A stretch of DNA of 64,000 nt from Leifsonia sp. 466MF (GCF_900100265.1 NZ_LT629696.1:806001-870000); one strand, 5' to 3'; numbered from the stretch's first letter, positions 25,280 to 33,604 are shown. Numbers and translations: made by a program. The notes: generated by a model from the letters alone, not told the origin.

Positions 25280-26065
25280 ATGAGCGAAGCCCTCCCCGCG
25301 GCGCTCCGGCGCGAACGAATGCTCGAGCTGATCGGGCGCGCCGGCTTCGCCCGGGTGTCCGACCTGAGCGAGGCGTTCCAGGTCTCCGATGTCACCGTCC
25401 GCAGCGACCTGGATGCGCTCGACCGCGAGCAGAGCATCCGGCGCGTCCACGGCGGGGCGGTGCTCCGAACAGCAGGGATGCGGGAGCCGAGCTTCGAGGA
25501 GGCCCTGGAGTCGTCGGCAGAGGAGAAGCGCCGGATCGGCCTGGCTGCAGCGGCGATGGTCTCCTCCGGCAGCAGCGTGCTGCTCGACGTCGGAACGACC
25601 CCCGCCGCTATCGCCCGCGCCCTCGTCGAGCGGGACGACCTGGAGAACGTGACGGTCATCACGAACGGCCTGACCATCGCGCTAGAACTGGAACGCGCCA
25701 TCCCGCGGTTCGAGGTCGTCGTCACCGGCGGCACTCTGCGGCCGCTGCAACACTCGCTCGTCGAGCCGCTCGCCGCCGTTCTCCTGGGCCGTGTGCACGC
25801 CGACATCGCCTTCATCGGCTGCACCGGCGTGCATCCCACCGGCGGCATCACCAACGTGAACCTGCCCGAGGCCGACCTCAAGCGCGTCATGGTCGGTTCC
25901 GCCGAGCGGGCGATCGTGGTGGCCGACGGCAGCAAGCTCGGCCGCACGCATCTCGGCCGGATCGCCGCGGTGGATGAGGTGGCCGAGCTGGTCACGGGCG
26001 AGTCGGCTGCACCGGAGGCGGTGGCGGCCCTGCGGGACGCAGGGCTGCCGGTGATCGTCGCCTGA
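25280..26065 (+). CDS. DeoR/GlpR-family regulator of the galactose genes
   Basis: 261 residues. The N-terminal winged helix (recognition region SDVTVRSDLDAL, then IRRVHGGAVL) is followed by the sugar-phosphate sensor domain with DVGTTPAAIA and FIGCTGVHPTGG. ATG 25280 follows the -10-like CAGCAT by 6 nt, suggesting a leaderless mRNA. It is divergent from galTK and 16 nt upstream of galM, so it very probably controls both, in response to a galactose-derived phosphate (inference). The wider family also includes the regulator at 7872-8657. Confidence 0.92.
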   Translation: MSEALPAALRRERMLELIGRAGFARVSDLSEAFQVSDVTVRSDLDALDREQSIRRVHGGAVLRTAGMREPSFEEALESSAEEKRRIGLAAAAMVSSGSSVLLDVGTTPAAIARALVERDDLENVTVITNGLTIALELERAIPRFEVVVTGGTLRPLQHSLVEPLAAVLLGRVHADIAFIGCTGVHPTGGITNVNLPEADLKRVMVGSAERAIVVADGSKLGRTHLGRIAAVDEVAELVTGESAAPEAVAALRDAGLPVIVA

Positions 26066-26081
26066 GGCCTAATCTGTTGCC

Positions 26082-27017
26082 ATGCGACCCGCCACCGGTG
26101 AACAGTACGAACTCGACTTCGGCGACCTGAGCGCCACCATCGTGCAGGTGGGAGCCGGCATCCGCTCCCTGCGCTTCGCCGAATCCGACCTGACCGAGCC
26201 TTACCCGGCGGGGGAGCAGCCGCCCTCGGCGTGTGGGATCGTGCTCGTCCCCTGGCCCAACCGGGTCGCGGACGGCCGGTGGGAGTTCGACGGGGAGCCG
26301 CGGCAGCTCGACCTGACCGAACCGGCGAAGCGGAACGCCATCCACGGCCTGCTGCGGCGCCGCCCGTATGAGCTGGTCGAGCAGTCCGACTCGATGGTCA
26401 CGCAGGCCGCGACCGTCTATCCCGAGCCCGGTTACCCGTTCCTTCTCGACACCACGGTGACCCACGAACTGCACACCGAGGGGTTGCAGGCCACCCACAC
26501 CATCAGCAATGCCGGCGAGACGGCGGCGCCGGTGGCCGTCGGCGCGCATCCCTACCTCCGCATCGCGGACGTTCCGCCGGAGCAGTTGACCGTCACCGTG
26601 GCGGCGCGCACCCGGTTCGAGACGGACGATCGAAGCAACGTCACCGGCGAGTCGCCGGTCGCCGGCACGTCGTTCGACCTCTCGGCGGGTCGCCGGGTCA
26701 GCGAGCTGGAGCTCGACACCGGCTTCGCCGACCTGCCCGACGGGCCGGTGGAGCACATCCTCGCCGCCGATGACGGCCGCCAGGTCGTGCTCTGGGCCGA
26801 TGAGGCGTTCCGCTACGTGCAGGTGTTCACGCACCGGTCGTTCGCGACGAAGCCCGGGGGAGTGGCCCTTGCGATCGAGCCGATGACCGCCCCGGCGAAC
26901 GCCCTCAACTCGGGCCGCGGTCTGCGCTGGCTGGAGCCGGGCGAGACCTGGTCGGTGAGCTGGGGCGTCCGCCCGGAAGGATTCGGCGGCGAGGCCTACC
27001 TGGCCAGCTGGGGGTAG
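26082..27017 (+). CDS. galM: Aldose 1-epimerase family protein (mutarotase)
   Basis: 311 residues with the beta-sandwich motifs of the epimerase family: NRVADGRWEFDG, NAIHGLLR with a catalytic-type His, GAHPYLRI with the second His, and a late acidic stretch AIEPMTAPANALNSG with the likely catalytic Glu. It would equilibrate galactose anomers for GalK. TAATCT (26070-26075) lies 6 nt before ATG 26082, so it may have its own leaderless promoter. Its end overlaps the SDR gene by 22 bp tail to tail. Confidence 0.85.
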   Translation: MRPATGEQYELDFGDLSATIVQVGAGIRSLRFAESDLTEPYPAGEQPPSACGIVLVPWPNRVADGRWEFDGEPRQLDLTEPAKRNAIHGLLRRRPYELVEQSDSMVTQAATVYPEPGYPFLLDTTVTHELHTEGLQATHTISNAGETAAPVAVGAHPYLRIADVPPEQLTVTVAARTRFETDDRSNVTGESPVAGTSFDLSAGRRVSELELDTGFADLPDGPVEHILAADDGRQVVLWADEAFRYVQVFTHRSFATKPGGVALAIEPMTAPANALNSGRGLRWLEPGETWSVSWGVRPEGFGGEAYLASWG

Positions 27018-27700
27018 AGCACGCGGACGTCCTCGTGGAGGTGCGACTTGACCTGCTGCGCGACCTCTCCGACGATCGCCTCCGCTCCACCCTCCTGCAC
27101 GGTGTCGAGGGCCTCGTCGGCGACCTGACGCGGCGGGACCTTCACGCCGGTCGCGTCGGCCGCCATCTCGGTGTCGACGTAACCGACGTGGACGCCGACG
27201 ACCTGGATGCCCGCGGGCGCGAGCTCCACGCGGCTCGAGTTGCTTGCCGACCACAGGGCGGCCTTCGTCGCGCTGTAGGAGCCGAACGCGAGCCAGCTGA
27301 GGGCGGAGTGCATGTTGATGATGGCGCCGCCGCCGTTGGCCTCGAGGACGGGGGCGAAGGCGCGCGTGACGAGCACCGGTCCCCAGAAGTTGGTGTCGAA
27401 CTCGCGGTGGATCTCGTCGAGGTCGCCGGTGACGAGCGACTCGTTGACGGCGATGCCCGCGTTGTTGACGAGGATCGTGACGTCGCTCGCGACCTCGGCC
27501 GCCCGGCGGATGCTGTCCGCATCGGTCACATCGAGGGCGAGGGGGACGACGCGCGGGTCGTCGCTCGTGACGGTCTCGGGGCGGCGGGCGGCGGCGTAGA
27601 CCTTCGTCGCGCCGCGTTCGAGGAGCGCTGCGACGAAGGCGGCGCCGAGGCCGCGATTGGCGCCGGTGACGAGGGCGACGCGGCCGGTGATGTCGGTCAT
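26996..27700 (-). CDS. Short-chain dehydrogenase/reductase
   Basis: 234 residues. NAD(P)-binding motif TGANRGLGAA near residue 13, NNAG near residue 85, and the catalytic pair in GSYSATKAAL (Tyr and Lys). The catalytic Ser is probably in MHSALSW. The substrate is unknown. It is divergent from a TetR regulator across a shared 41-bp operator that covers its -10 region, so it is almost certainly the regulator's target. Both ends are tight: 22 bp overlap with galM downstream. Confidence 0.9.
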   Translation of the reverse strand: MTDITGRVALVTGANRGLGAAFVAALLERGATKVYAAARRPETVTSDDPRVVPLALDVTDADSIRRAAEVASDVTILVNNAGIAVNESLVTGDLDEIHREFDTNFWGPVLVTRAFAPVLEANGGGAIINMHSALSWLAFGSYSATKAALWSASNSSRVELAPAGIQVVGVHVGYVDTEMAADATGVKVPPRQVADEALDTVQEGGAEAIVGEVAQQVKSHLHEDVRVLYPQLAR

Positions 27701-27720
27701 GTGAAGAGTCCTTCCGAAGG

Positions 27721-27771
27721 TAAACCGATCTGTGTACTCGCAATGTACACAGATCGGTTTACTTTTTGCAA
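27721..27771. promoter_or_regulatory. 41-bp TetR operator with divergent SDR / tetR promoters
   Basis: TAAACCGATCTGTGTAC (27721-27737) and its exact reverse complement (27745-27761) flank a 7-nt centre: a perfect 17-bp-arm palindrome. For the SDR gene TTGCAA (27766-27771) and TACATT (27742-27747) on the minus strand are 18 bp apart, the -10 within the operator. For tetR, TTTACT (27758-27763) and TAGGAT (27781-27786) are 17 bp apart, the -35 within the operator. One protein could therefore shut both. Confidence 0.85.
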
Positions 27772-27792
27772 GCGCCTGATTAGGATCGAGGC

Positions 27793-28365
27793 ATGTCCAC
27801 AGCCACCGCCCCCGCCCGGCCGAAGCCGCGGGATCGCGTGCTCGCCGCCGCCGCGCGCCTGTTCGTGCGCGAGGGCGTCAACGCGGTCGGCGTCGACCGG
27901 CTCGCTCAGGAGGCCGAGGTCTCGAAGCGCTCGATCTACCAGCACTTCGACGGCAAGGATGCGATCGTCGCGACCATGCTCCAGGAGTACGGGCCGCGTG
28001 TCGTCACGGGATACTTCGACGCCGACGAGGGTGCCGCCCCACGGGACCGCGTGCTCCACGTCTTCGACGCCCTGCACGCCGCCGCGGAGGCCAGCGACTT
28101 CTACGGCTGCCCCTTCGTCAACGTTGCGACCGAGCTGCGCGACCGCGAGCATCCCGCCGCCGTGGTCGCCCGCGGGTTCAAGGACGAGCTGACCGCCTAC
28201 TTCGAGCGCCAGGCCGCGGCCGCCGGAGCAGCTGACACCCGCACCCTCGCCATCCAGCTGACCCTGCTGTTCGACGGCGCTTCGGCGAGTGCCGCCATGC
28301 GCGGCGGCACGCCCGACGCGGCCCGCCTCGCCGCCGCCCAGCTCTTCGACGCCGCGACCGCCTGA
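27793..28365 (+). CDS. TetR/AcrR-family transcriptional repressor
   Basis: 190 residues. The helix-turn-helix lies at residues 26-58 (GVNAVGVDRLAQEAEVSKRSIYQHFDGKD, split by its turn), followed by a helical ligand-binding domain ending around GGTPDAARLAAAQLF. TAGGAT (27781-27786) ends 6 nt before ATG 27793, indicating a leaderless mRNA. It should bind the long palindrome at 27721-27761 and repress itself and the SDR gene; the ligand may be the SDR substrate (inference). Confidence 0.92.
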   Translation: MSTATAPARPKPRDRVLAAAARLFVREGVNAVGVDRLAQEAEVSKRSIYQHFDGKDAIVATMLQEYGPRVVTGYFDADEGAAPRDRVLHVFDALHAAAEASDFYGCPFVNVATELRDREHPAAVVARGFKDELTAYFERQAAAAGAADTRTLAIQLTLLFDGASASAAMRGGTPDAARLAAAQLFDAATA

Positions 28366-28372
28366 CCTGCGC

Positions 28373-28429
28373 ACATTCGTGCCGAATGTGCGTTCTGGCG
28401 CCGCCATACCGCACATTCGGCACGAATGT
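28373..28429. repeat. Long intergenic palindrome P5
   Basis: Arms 28373-28392 and 28410-28429 pair perfectly over 20 bp. Each arm is itself a near palindrome (ACATTCG-TGC-CGAATGT), so two small hairpins or one large hairpin can form. It lies between the convergent tetR and antiporter genes, 7 nt from each coding end. Confidence 0.8.
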
Positions 28430-28435
28430 CGCGAG

Positions 28436-29530
28436 CTAGGGCGCGATCGACAGGAAGATGAACGCCGCGAACAGCACCAGGTGGATGCCGCCCTGCAGCC
28501 GCACCGCGCGTCCCTGCACGATGGTGAGGATGCTGACGAGCACTGTCAGCACCAGCAGAACGATCTGACTCGACCCGAGTCCGAGGTGCAGTGCGCCCGG
28601 CAGCCAGATCGACGCGACCGCGATCGCCGGAATGGTGAGCCCGATGCTCGCCATCGCCGAGCCGAGCGCCAGATTGAGGCTCGTCTGCGTGCGGTTGCGC
28701 GATGCCGCCTTGGCTGCGGCGATTCCCTCCGGCAGCAGCACGAGCAGCGCGATGACGACGCCCACGAACGACTGCGGCAGCCCGATCCCGGTCACAGCCC
28801 GCTCGATCGGTGTCGACTCCAGCTTGGCCAATCCGACGACCGCGACCAGGGACACGAGCAGCAGCCCGAGGCTGATCAGGGCGGCGCGCTTGGTCGGCGC
28901 TTCGGCGTGGTCGTCCTCGGTCAGGGGCTTGCCCTTTCTGCCCACCGGGAGGAAGAAGTCGCGGTGCGCCACCGTCTGGGTGAAGACGAACATCCCGTAC
29001 AGGGCGAGGGAGGCGATCGCCGCGAACACCAGCTGCGGTCCGGAGAACACCGGGCCGGGCGCCGACGTGAAGCTCGGCAGCACCATCGTCAGGGTGGCGA
29101 GCGCGGTGACCGTCGCCAGGGCCGCTCCACTGCCCTGTGCATTGAAGGCGGTGGACTCGCGGCGGGATGCGCTGAGCAGCAGCGAGAGGCCGACGATGCC
29201 GTTCATCGTGATCATCACGGCCGAGAAGACGGTGTCGCGCGCGAGCTCGGGGGAGTCCTTGCCCGTGGTCATGAGCGTCACGATCAAGGCCACCTCGATG
29301 ATGGTGACCGCGACGGCGAGGACGAGCGAACCGAAGGGCTCCCCGACCCGGTGGGCCACCACCTCCGCGTGCTGGACGGCCGCCAGCACCGTCCCGGCCA
29401 GGACGACGGCGATCACGATGACGGCGATCGTGTTCAGCTCCACCGCCCAGAACGCCACCAGGACCACGACGCCGATCACCGGCACCCCGATCGTCCACCA
29501 TCGTGCGAGCCAGGTGCCGAGCGCTTTCAT
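28436..29530 (-). CDS. chaA: ChaA-like calcium (sodium)/proton antiporter
   Basis: 364 residues with about eleven membrane segments. Both alpha repeats of the cation/Ca exchanger family are visible: VTIIEVALIV with its acidic residue and MNGIVGLSLLL in the first half, and LLPEGIAAAKAASRNRTQTSLNLALGSA (split) in the second. It exports calcium or sodium against protons. ATG 29530 was chosen because membrane helix 1 begins right after MKALGTWLARWW. It stands alone. Confidence 0.88.
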   Translation of the reverse strand: MKALGTWLARWWTIGVPVIGVVVLVAFWAVELNTIAVIVIAVVLAGTVLAAVQHAEVVAHRVGEPFGSLVLAVAVTIIEVALIVTLMTTGKDSPELARDTVFSAVMITMNGIVGLSLLLSASRRESTAFNAQGSGAALATVTALATLTMVLPSFTSAPGPVFSGPQLVFAAIASLALYGMFVFTQTVAHRDFFLPVGRKGKPLTEDDHAEAPTKRAALISLGLLLVSLVAVVGLAKLESTPIERAVTGIGLPQSFVGVVIALLVLLPEGIAAAKAASRNRTQTSLNLALGSAMASIGLTIPAIAVASIWLPGALHLGLGSSQIVLLVLTVLVSILTIVQGRAVRLQGGIHLVLFAAFIFLSIAP

Positions 29531-29635
29531 GCATCCATCCTGCCAGGCCGCCCTCCGAGGGCTTCGGGCAGGTTCCGTCGCCGTCGTTCGGCGGGTCCCG
29601 CAGGTTCGGCCGCCGGGGCCCGGTTGGATGGGCCT

Positions 29636-30241
29636 ATGACCGGGACTACGACCCTCCGCGCGCTCTCCGCGACCGCCGTCGCCTTCACGTTCGCCGTGCT
29701 CCTGGCGGGATGCGTCTCGCCGAGTCCGGCGCCGACCGGATCGCCCTCCGCATCCACGACCTCGACGTCGCGGCCGACCCCGACCTCCACGGCGACCTCG
29801 ACGCCGATCGACGGCCAGTGCGACACGGGAGACCTCTCCGGCACTATCGCGCAGGGTGGCGGCGGGGCGGCGGGCAGCGTCGAGGTGACCCTTGTGCTCA
29901 CGAACAACGGCTCGGGCGAATGCTCGCTGCAGGGCTGGCCGGGGGTGTCGTTCGTCGGCGATGGAAACGGCACGCAGCTGGGTGCCGCGGCCGAGTTCGA
30001 CCGCAGTACACCGCATCCGACCGTCGTGCTCAAGCCGGGCGGCACCGCGCAGGCGCCGCTGCGCATCACCCAGGCGCTGAACTACCCCGAGGCGGACTGC
30101 GCCCCGAAGCAGGTCGACGGCTTCCGGGTCTACCCGCCCGGTTCGACCGAGTCGCTGTTCGTGAAGGACGCGGGCGTGACGGCCTGCACGAAGGATTCGG
30201 TGTCGCTGCTCACCGTCGGCGCGCTGGTCGCCGGCAGCTGA
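29636..30241 (+). CDS. DUF4232-like secreted lipoprotein
   Basis: 201 residues. A lipoprotein signal ends at LLAGC (Cys near residue 26), then a Ser/Thr/Pro-rich linker (residues 28-58), then a beta-rich domain with NNGSGECSLQGWPGVSFVG and ITQALNYPEADC, which match the DUF4232 family of actinobacterial cell-surface proteins of unknown function. TTGGAT ends 6 nt before ATG 29636, a weak leaderless -10. Paired cysteines suggest disulphides outside the cell. Confidence 0.8.
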   Translation: MTGTTTLRALSATAVAFTFAVLLAGCVSPSPAPTGSPSASTTSTSRPTPTSTATSTPIDGQCDTGDLSGTIAQGGGGAAGSVEVTLVLTNNGSGECSLQGWPGVSFVGDGNGTQLGAAAEFDRSTPHPTVVLKPGGTAQAPLRITQALNYPEADCAPKQVDGFRVYPPGSTESLFVKDAGVTACTKDSVSLLTVGALVAGS

Positions 30242-30254
30242 TCCGGCGTCCGAG

Positions 30255-30809
30255 TCACTGGCAGACGCGGGCGAGCGGTCCGTCCCACGACTCCCGCAGA
30301 TCTGTCGCGGCCCTGTTGGCATCGGCGAGTGCCGCGGCGGGGTCGCGAGCGAAGCCCTGTCCGTCGACGGCGCCCTGCAGGTCGTCCAGCCTCCGGTCGA
30401 CGGGGTCGAGGGCGCGCTCCACGGCGTCCGTCGCGATGTCGCTCGTTTCCGCGCGGAATGTCGTCACCGCTTCCTGGATCGCCGACCCCGCCTCGACGGG
30501 ATGCGCTCCGAGCGCGGCGAGGTGTGCATCCAGCGCGGCGTCGAGGGCATGGCGCGCGCTCCGGATCGTCGTGCAGTCGCGCCCCCGCTCGGCCGACGCC
30601 TCGGAGAACAGCGGAAACTCCGTTGCGGCCGCCACGCCGAGCATCGCGACGGCCGCAACGCAGCCCAGCATCAGCGCCGCAACTCCCGGCCAGAGCCGGA
30701 CCGCACGCGCCAGCATCCCGGACCGGGTGCGGGTCGCCGCATCCACGGCCGGCGTCGAGCGCGGAGTGCCGGCATCGACATCCGGCACGCTCGGGCGCGA
30801 GATGGTCAC
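30255..30809 (-). CDS. Single-pass membrane protein of unknown function
   Basis: 184 residues. A short cytoplasmic Thr/Arg-rich tail (residues 1-32) precedes one membrane segment near residues 35-62 (VAALMLGCVAAVAMLGVAAA), followed by a helical outer domain with two cysteines (one in RGRDCTTIRSA, one at the C terminus in ARVCQ). No family recognised. GTG 30809 is chosen over longer frames because TAGCGT lies 7 nt upstream on the minus strand. It diverges from the gene at 30879. Confidence 0.65.
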   Translation of the reverse strand: MTISRPSVPDVDAGTPRSTPAVDAATRTRSGMLARAVRLWPGVAALMLGCVAAVAMLGVAAATEFPLFSEASAERGRDCTTIRSARHALDAALDAHLAALGAHPVEAGSAIQEAVTTFRAETSDIATDAVERALDPVDRRLDDLQGAVDGQGFARDPAAALADANRAATDLRESWDGPLARVCQ

Positions 30810-30810
30810 G

Positions 30811-30878
30811 GTCGCAACGCTAGGGCCGCTCGGTGAACAGTTCGTTGCATGATTTCCGGTGCCCGGTAGCGTTGCGAC
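30811..30878. repeat. Inverted repeat carrying two divergent -10 boxes
   Basis: GTCGCAACGCTA (30811-30822) and TAGCGTTGCGAC (30867-30878) are a perfect 12-bp inverted repeat 44 bp apart. Each half contains the -10-like TAGCGT of one divergent gene and abuts its start codon (7 nt to GTG 30809, 6 nt to ATG 30879). It may be a common operator or simply matched promoters. Confidence 0.7.
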
Positions 30879-31778
30879 ATGGACGCCGCCTCCGCCATCG
30901 ATGTACTCGTGTTCTCCGCGGAGTTCGCCTGCTGCGGCACGCCTTTCGCGGCCGGCGAGGATGTGACGTTGACGCTCCGCGCTCCCACCCAGGACTCGTC
31001 GGCCCACGATGGCGTTCCCACGTATCTCCACGAACTCCATCCGCATGACGACCGTGTGCCTCTCGCCGATGTCACCGGGCGCGTCGAGCGGATCGTCGCG
31101 TCGTACGAGCGGTTGGTTCCGGTCCCCGGTGCTCACTACCGCACCAACGACCCGGAGGATCGGATCGAACGCGATGTCGACCGGGTGCCGACCGAGGACC
31201 ATCCGGCGGGTTATGGCGGCCCGGACTACCGGGTGCGCCTCCGCATCCCCTCCGGAACGCGCCTGCCCGATCCCGCTCCCGAGGTCGAGCTGTCGCCTGC
31301 CCCCGACTTCGACGTCCCTCCGCCGCCGCGGATACTGCCTCTGCTGACGACGCTGGTCGCAGAAGTCGCCTCAGAGTTCGGAGACGCGGTGGACGTGCTC
31401 CGCGGCCGCGAGGACGCCTCCGTCACGCTGCAGCCGCGTCGGGAAGGGGCGGCCGCTGTGCGGTGGAACGCCTACCTCGATCAGCTCACGGCGGAGATCG
31501 AGCATGCGGAGTGGACGCTGACCGACGACGAAGCTGGCGTCGCCGTCCTCCGCGACCTCGTCGCCGCGGCCGCGGCGGGGCGCTTCTCCGAGACGGTGGA
31601 TGACTGGACGATTGTCTCCGTCGCGACGACGGCAGATGGGCGCGCGTACGAGGCGACGACGACCGTCTCGCGGTTTCCCCTCGGCGGCGACGTCGTGATG
31701 CTGGGAGGTTCCGACCACGAGCGGATCGAGCGCGCGCGGTCCGGAAATCCTTTCCTTCCGTGGAGCGACGAAGTCTGA
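30879..31778 (+). CDS. Hypothetical protein (DUF6578-like N terminus)
   Basis: 299 residues, acidic, without signal peptide or membrane segment. The N-terminal stretch VFSAEFACCGTPFAAGEDV resembles the DUF6578 proteins of actinobacteria, with the adjacent cysteines conserved. The second half (ILPLLTTLVAEVASEFGD onward) shows no known motif. ATG 30879 follows TAGCGT by 6 nt. Function unknown; it sits just upstream of the AAA ATPase and could be transcribed with it. Confidence 0.7.
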   Translation: MDAASAIDVLVFSAEFACCGTPFAAGEDVTLTLRAPTQDSSAHDGVPTYLHELHPHDDRVPLADVTGRVERIVASYERLVPVPGAHYRTNDPEDRIERDVDRVPTEDHPAGYGGPDYRVRLRIPSGTRLPDPAPEVELSPAPDFDVPPPPRILPLLTTLVAEVASEFGDAVDVLRGREDASVTLQPRREGAAAVRWNAYLDQLTAEIEHAEWTLTDDEAGVAVLRDLVAAAAAGRFSETVDDWTIVSVATTADGRAYEATTTVSRFPLGGDVVMLGGSDHERIERARSGNPFLPWSDEV

Positions 31779-31830
31779 TGGCAGGTCGCGCGCATCCACC
31801 TGCGTCGGCGGCCCCCGATACGATCCCGGA

Positions 31831-33033
31831 GTGATCTCCACCGTCGCCGTCTCCGGCTACCGCTCGCTGCGCGACCTCGTCATCCCGGTGGGGCGGCTGA
31901 CCGTGGTGACGGGCGCGAACGGGGCGGGTAAGTCGTCGCTCTATCGGGCGCTGCGGCTGCTGGCCGGGTGCGGGCGGGATGAGGTGGTCGTCGCGATCGC
32001 GCGCGAGGGCGGCCTCGACTCCACCCTGTGGGCCGGTCCGGAGCGCCTCGGCCGGGCGATGCTCCAGGGCGACGCGCCCGTCCAGGGAACCGTGCGTCGT
32101 GGTCCGGTCGCGCTCCGGCTGGGCGTGCAGCTCGACGACGGCGGCGTTGGCATCGGCTACGCCCTCGACCTCGGACTGCCGCAGCCCAGCAAGGACACCG
32201 CGTTCGGCCGCGATCCCGAGCTGAAGCTGGAGACCGTGTGGACGGGTCCTGCGCCTCGACCGTCGAGCCTGGCGGCCGAGCGGCGCGGCGGCCACGTCCG
32301 TGTGCGCGGCGACGACGGCGGCTGGACGGAGCTCGGGAAGACCCTGCGCACGTTCGAGAGCATCCTCACCGAGGTCGTCGATCCCGTCCGTGCCCCGGAG
32401 GTGCTGCGGGTGCGCGAGAACCTGCGCGCGTGGCGCTTCTACGACCACTTCCGCACCGACACGGCGGCCCCGGCGCGGCTTCCGCAGCTCGGAACGCGCA
32501 CGCCGGTGCTCGCCGCCGACGGGACGGATGTCGCGGCGGCCATCCAGACCATCCGCGAGTCGGGCGGCGGCGGCCCTTTCGACGCGGCCGTGGATGCGGC
32601 GTTCCCCGGCAGCCGGGTCGAGATCGTGGTCGACGGCGCGCAGTTCTCGGTGGCCGTCCGGCAGCCCGGGCTGCTCCGTCCGCTCGCGGGCGCGGAGCTG
32701 TCGGACGGCACCCTGCGCTTCCTGCTCTGGGCGGCCGCGCTGCTGTCACCGCGTCCGCCGCAGCTGCTGGTCGTCAACGAGCCGGAGACCAGCCTTCACC
32801 CGGACCTGCTGCCCGCGCTCGGCTCCCTCATCGTCGCCGCGTCGGCCAACGCGCAGCTCGTGGTCGTCACGCACTCCCACGAGCTGCAGGACGCGATCCG
32901 GCGTTCCGCGGCCGACCGCGACCTCGTCGACGACGTGAGCCGCATCCACCTGGAGAAGCAGCTGGGGGAGACCCACGTGCGCGGCCAGGAGGGCCTCCTC
33001 GACCGTCCCACCTGGCACTGGCCCACCCGCTGA
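31831..33033 (+). CDS. AAA-family ATPase, OLD-like, without nuclease domain
   Basis: 400 residues. Walker A GANGAGKSS lies at residues 28-36, the ABC-like ELSDGTLRFLLW signature near residue 290 and Walker B LLVVNEPETSLHPDL near residue 315, followed by THSHELQD with the H-loop. This is the RecF/SMC-like ATPase head seen in OLD-family and RloC-type proteins, but the TOPRIM nuclease is absent, as in AAA_21-type ATPases. GTG 31831 follows TACGAT by 6 nt. No partner effector gene is adjacent, so a defence role is speculative. Confidence 0.8.
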   Translation: MISTVAVSGYRSLRDLVIPVGRLTVVTGANGAGKSSLYRALRLLAGCGRDEVVVAIAREGGLDSTLWAGPERLGRAMLQGDAPVQGTVRRGPVALRLGVQLDDGGVGIGYALDLGLPQPSKDTAFGRDPELKLETVWTGPAPRPSSLAAERRGGHVRVRGDDGGWTELGKTLRTFESILTEVVDPVRAPEVLRVRENLRAWRFYDHFRTDTAAPARLPQLGTRTPVLAADGTDVAAAIQTIRESGGGGPFDAAVDAAFPGSRVEIVVDGAQFSVAVRQPGLLRPLAGAELSDGTLRFLLWAAALLSPRPPQLLVVNEPETSLHPDLLPALGSLIVAASANAQLVVVTHSHELQDAIRRSAADRDLVDDVSRIHLEKQLGETHVRGQEGLLDRPTWHWPTR

Positions 33034-33042
33034 ATGCTCGTT

Positions 33043-33078
33043 GCGGCTCCGGTGTAGATTCTGGCGTGTGAGTGACCC
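33043..33078 (+). repeat. Direct repeat copy 1 at the left edge of the RHS island
   Basis: Positions 33043-33072 are identical over 30 bp to 45048-45077; after one mismatch (33073) another five match. The repeat contains a -10-like TAGATT (33055-33060) and the GTG start of the gene at 33068, so it is a duplicated promoter-start segment. Similarity ends at both sides. Confidence 0.85.
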
Positions 33079-33427
33079 CGGCCGGCGGCACCGATGGGAC
33101 CGCGCGGTCTCGCGCCCGCTGACGCCCAGGAAAGATAGCCGAGCGCCGGGACTCGCGCAGCCCGGCGGATGGCTGGCGGGTGTCACGACGCCCCCGCGGC
33201 CGGTGAGCACGTGGGGGATGGCCTGGCGGCTGACCGCGCGGTGGACGGCCACGGTGGTCATGTCCGCCTTCCTCGCCGCCGCCATCTGGTCCGTCGCGGC
33301 GACGCCGTCGTCCCAACACTGGCTCGTGCTGCTCGCGGTCGTCGGTAGCTGGCTCTACAGCGTCCTGGTGACCGTCGTCCTCACTGTGGTGCTAGTGCGG
33401 GCTCCCCGAGCGCCGCGCCGAGGGTGA
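33068..33427 (+). CDS. Small membrane protein starting in the direct repeat
   Basis: 119 residues: a basic N-terminal tail (MSDPGRRHRWDRAVSRPLT), then two membrane segments near residues 58-78 and 86-108, ending in a basic PRAPRRG. No family recognised. GTG 33068 is chosen because TAGATT lies 7 nt upstream and because the same segment with the same start precedes the gene at 45073. The first four residues (VSDP) are shared with that gene, the rest is not, so the join may mark a recombination event. Confidence 0.65.
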   Translation: MSDPGRRHRWDRAVSRPLTPRKDSRAPGLAQPGGWLAGVTTPPRPVSTWGMAWRLTARWTATVVMSAFLAAAIWSVAATPSSQHWLVLLAVVGSWLYSVLVTVVLTVVLVRAPRAPRRG

Positions 33428-33529
33428 GCGCCGCTGTCAGCTAGCGCTTCTCTCGGGCTGGATGACCTTCCCTCCGGTCAAGCCCCCGAACTGGGGCATA
33501 CCACGATGGTCCCTACAGTTCCATGAGAA

Positions 33530-33559
33530 TTGATTAAGAATTCGCCGGGCGGCTAGGGT
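33530..33559 (+). promoter_or_regulatory. Promoter of the RHS locus
   Basis: TTGATT (33530-33535) and TAGGGT (33554-33559) are 18 bp apart in a locally AT-rich stretch. Transcription would start near 33566, giving a leader of about 40 nt with a G-rich ribosome site (CGGGGGGA) before GTG 33605. The rest of the 177-bp gap after the gene at 33068 shows no gene. Confidence 0.6.
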
Positions 33560-33604
33560 GTGGCTTGGCCGCCGGGGGCGGCCAGTGTCTCGGGGGGATT
33601 TTTC

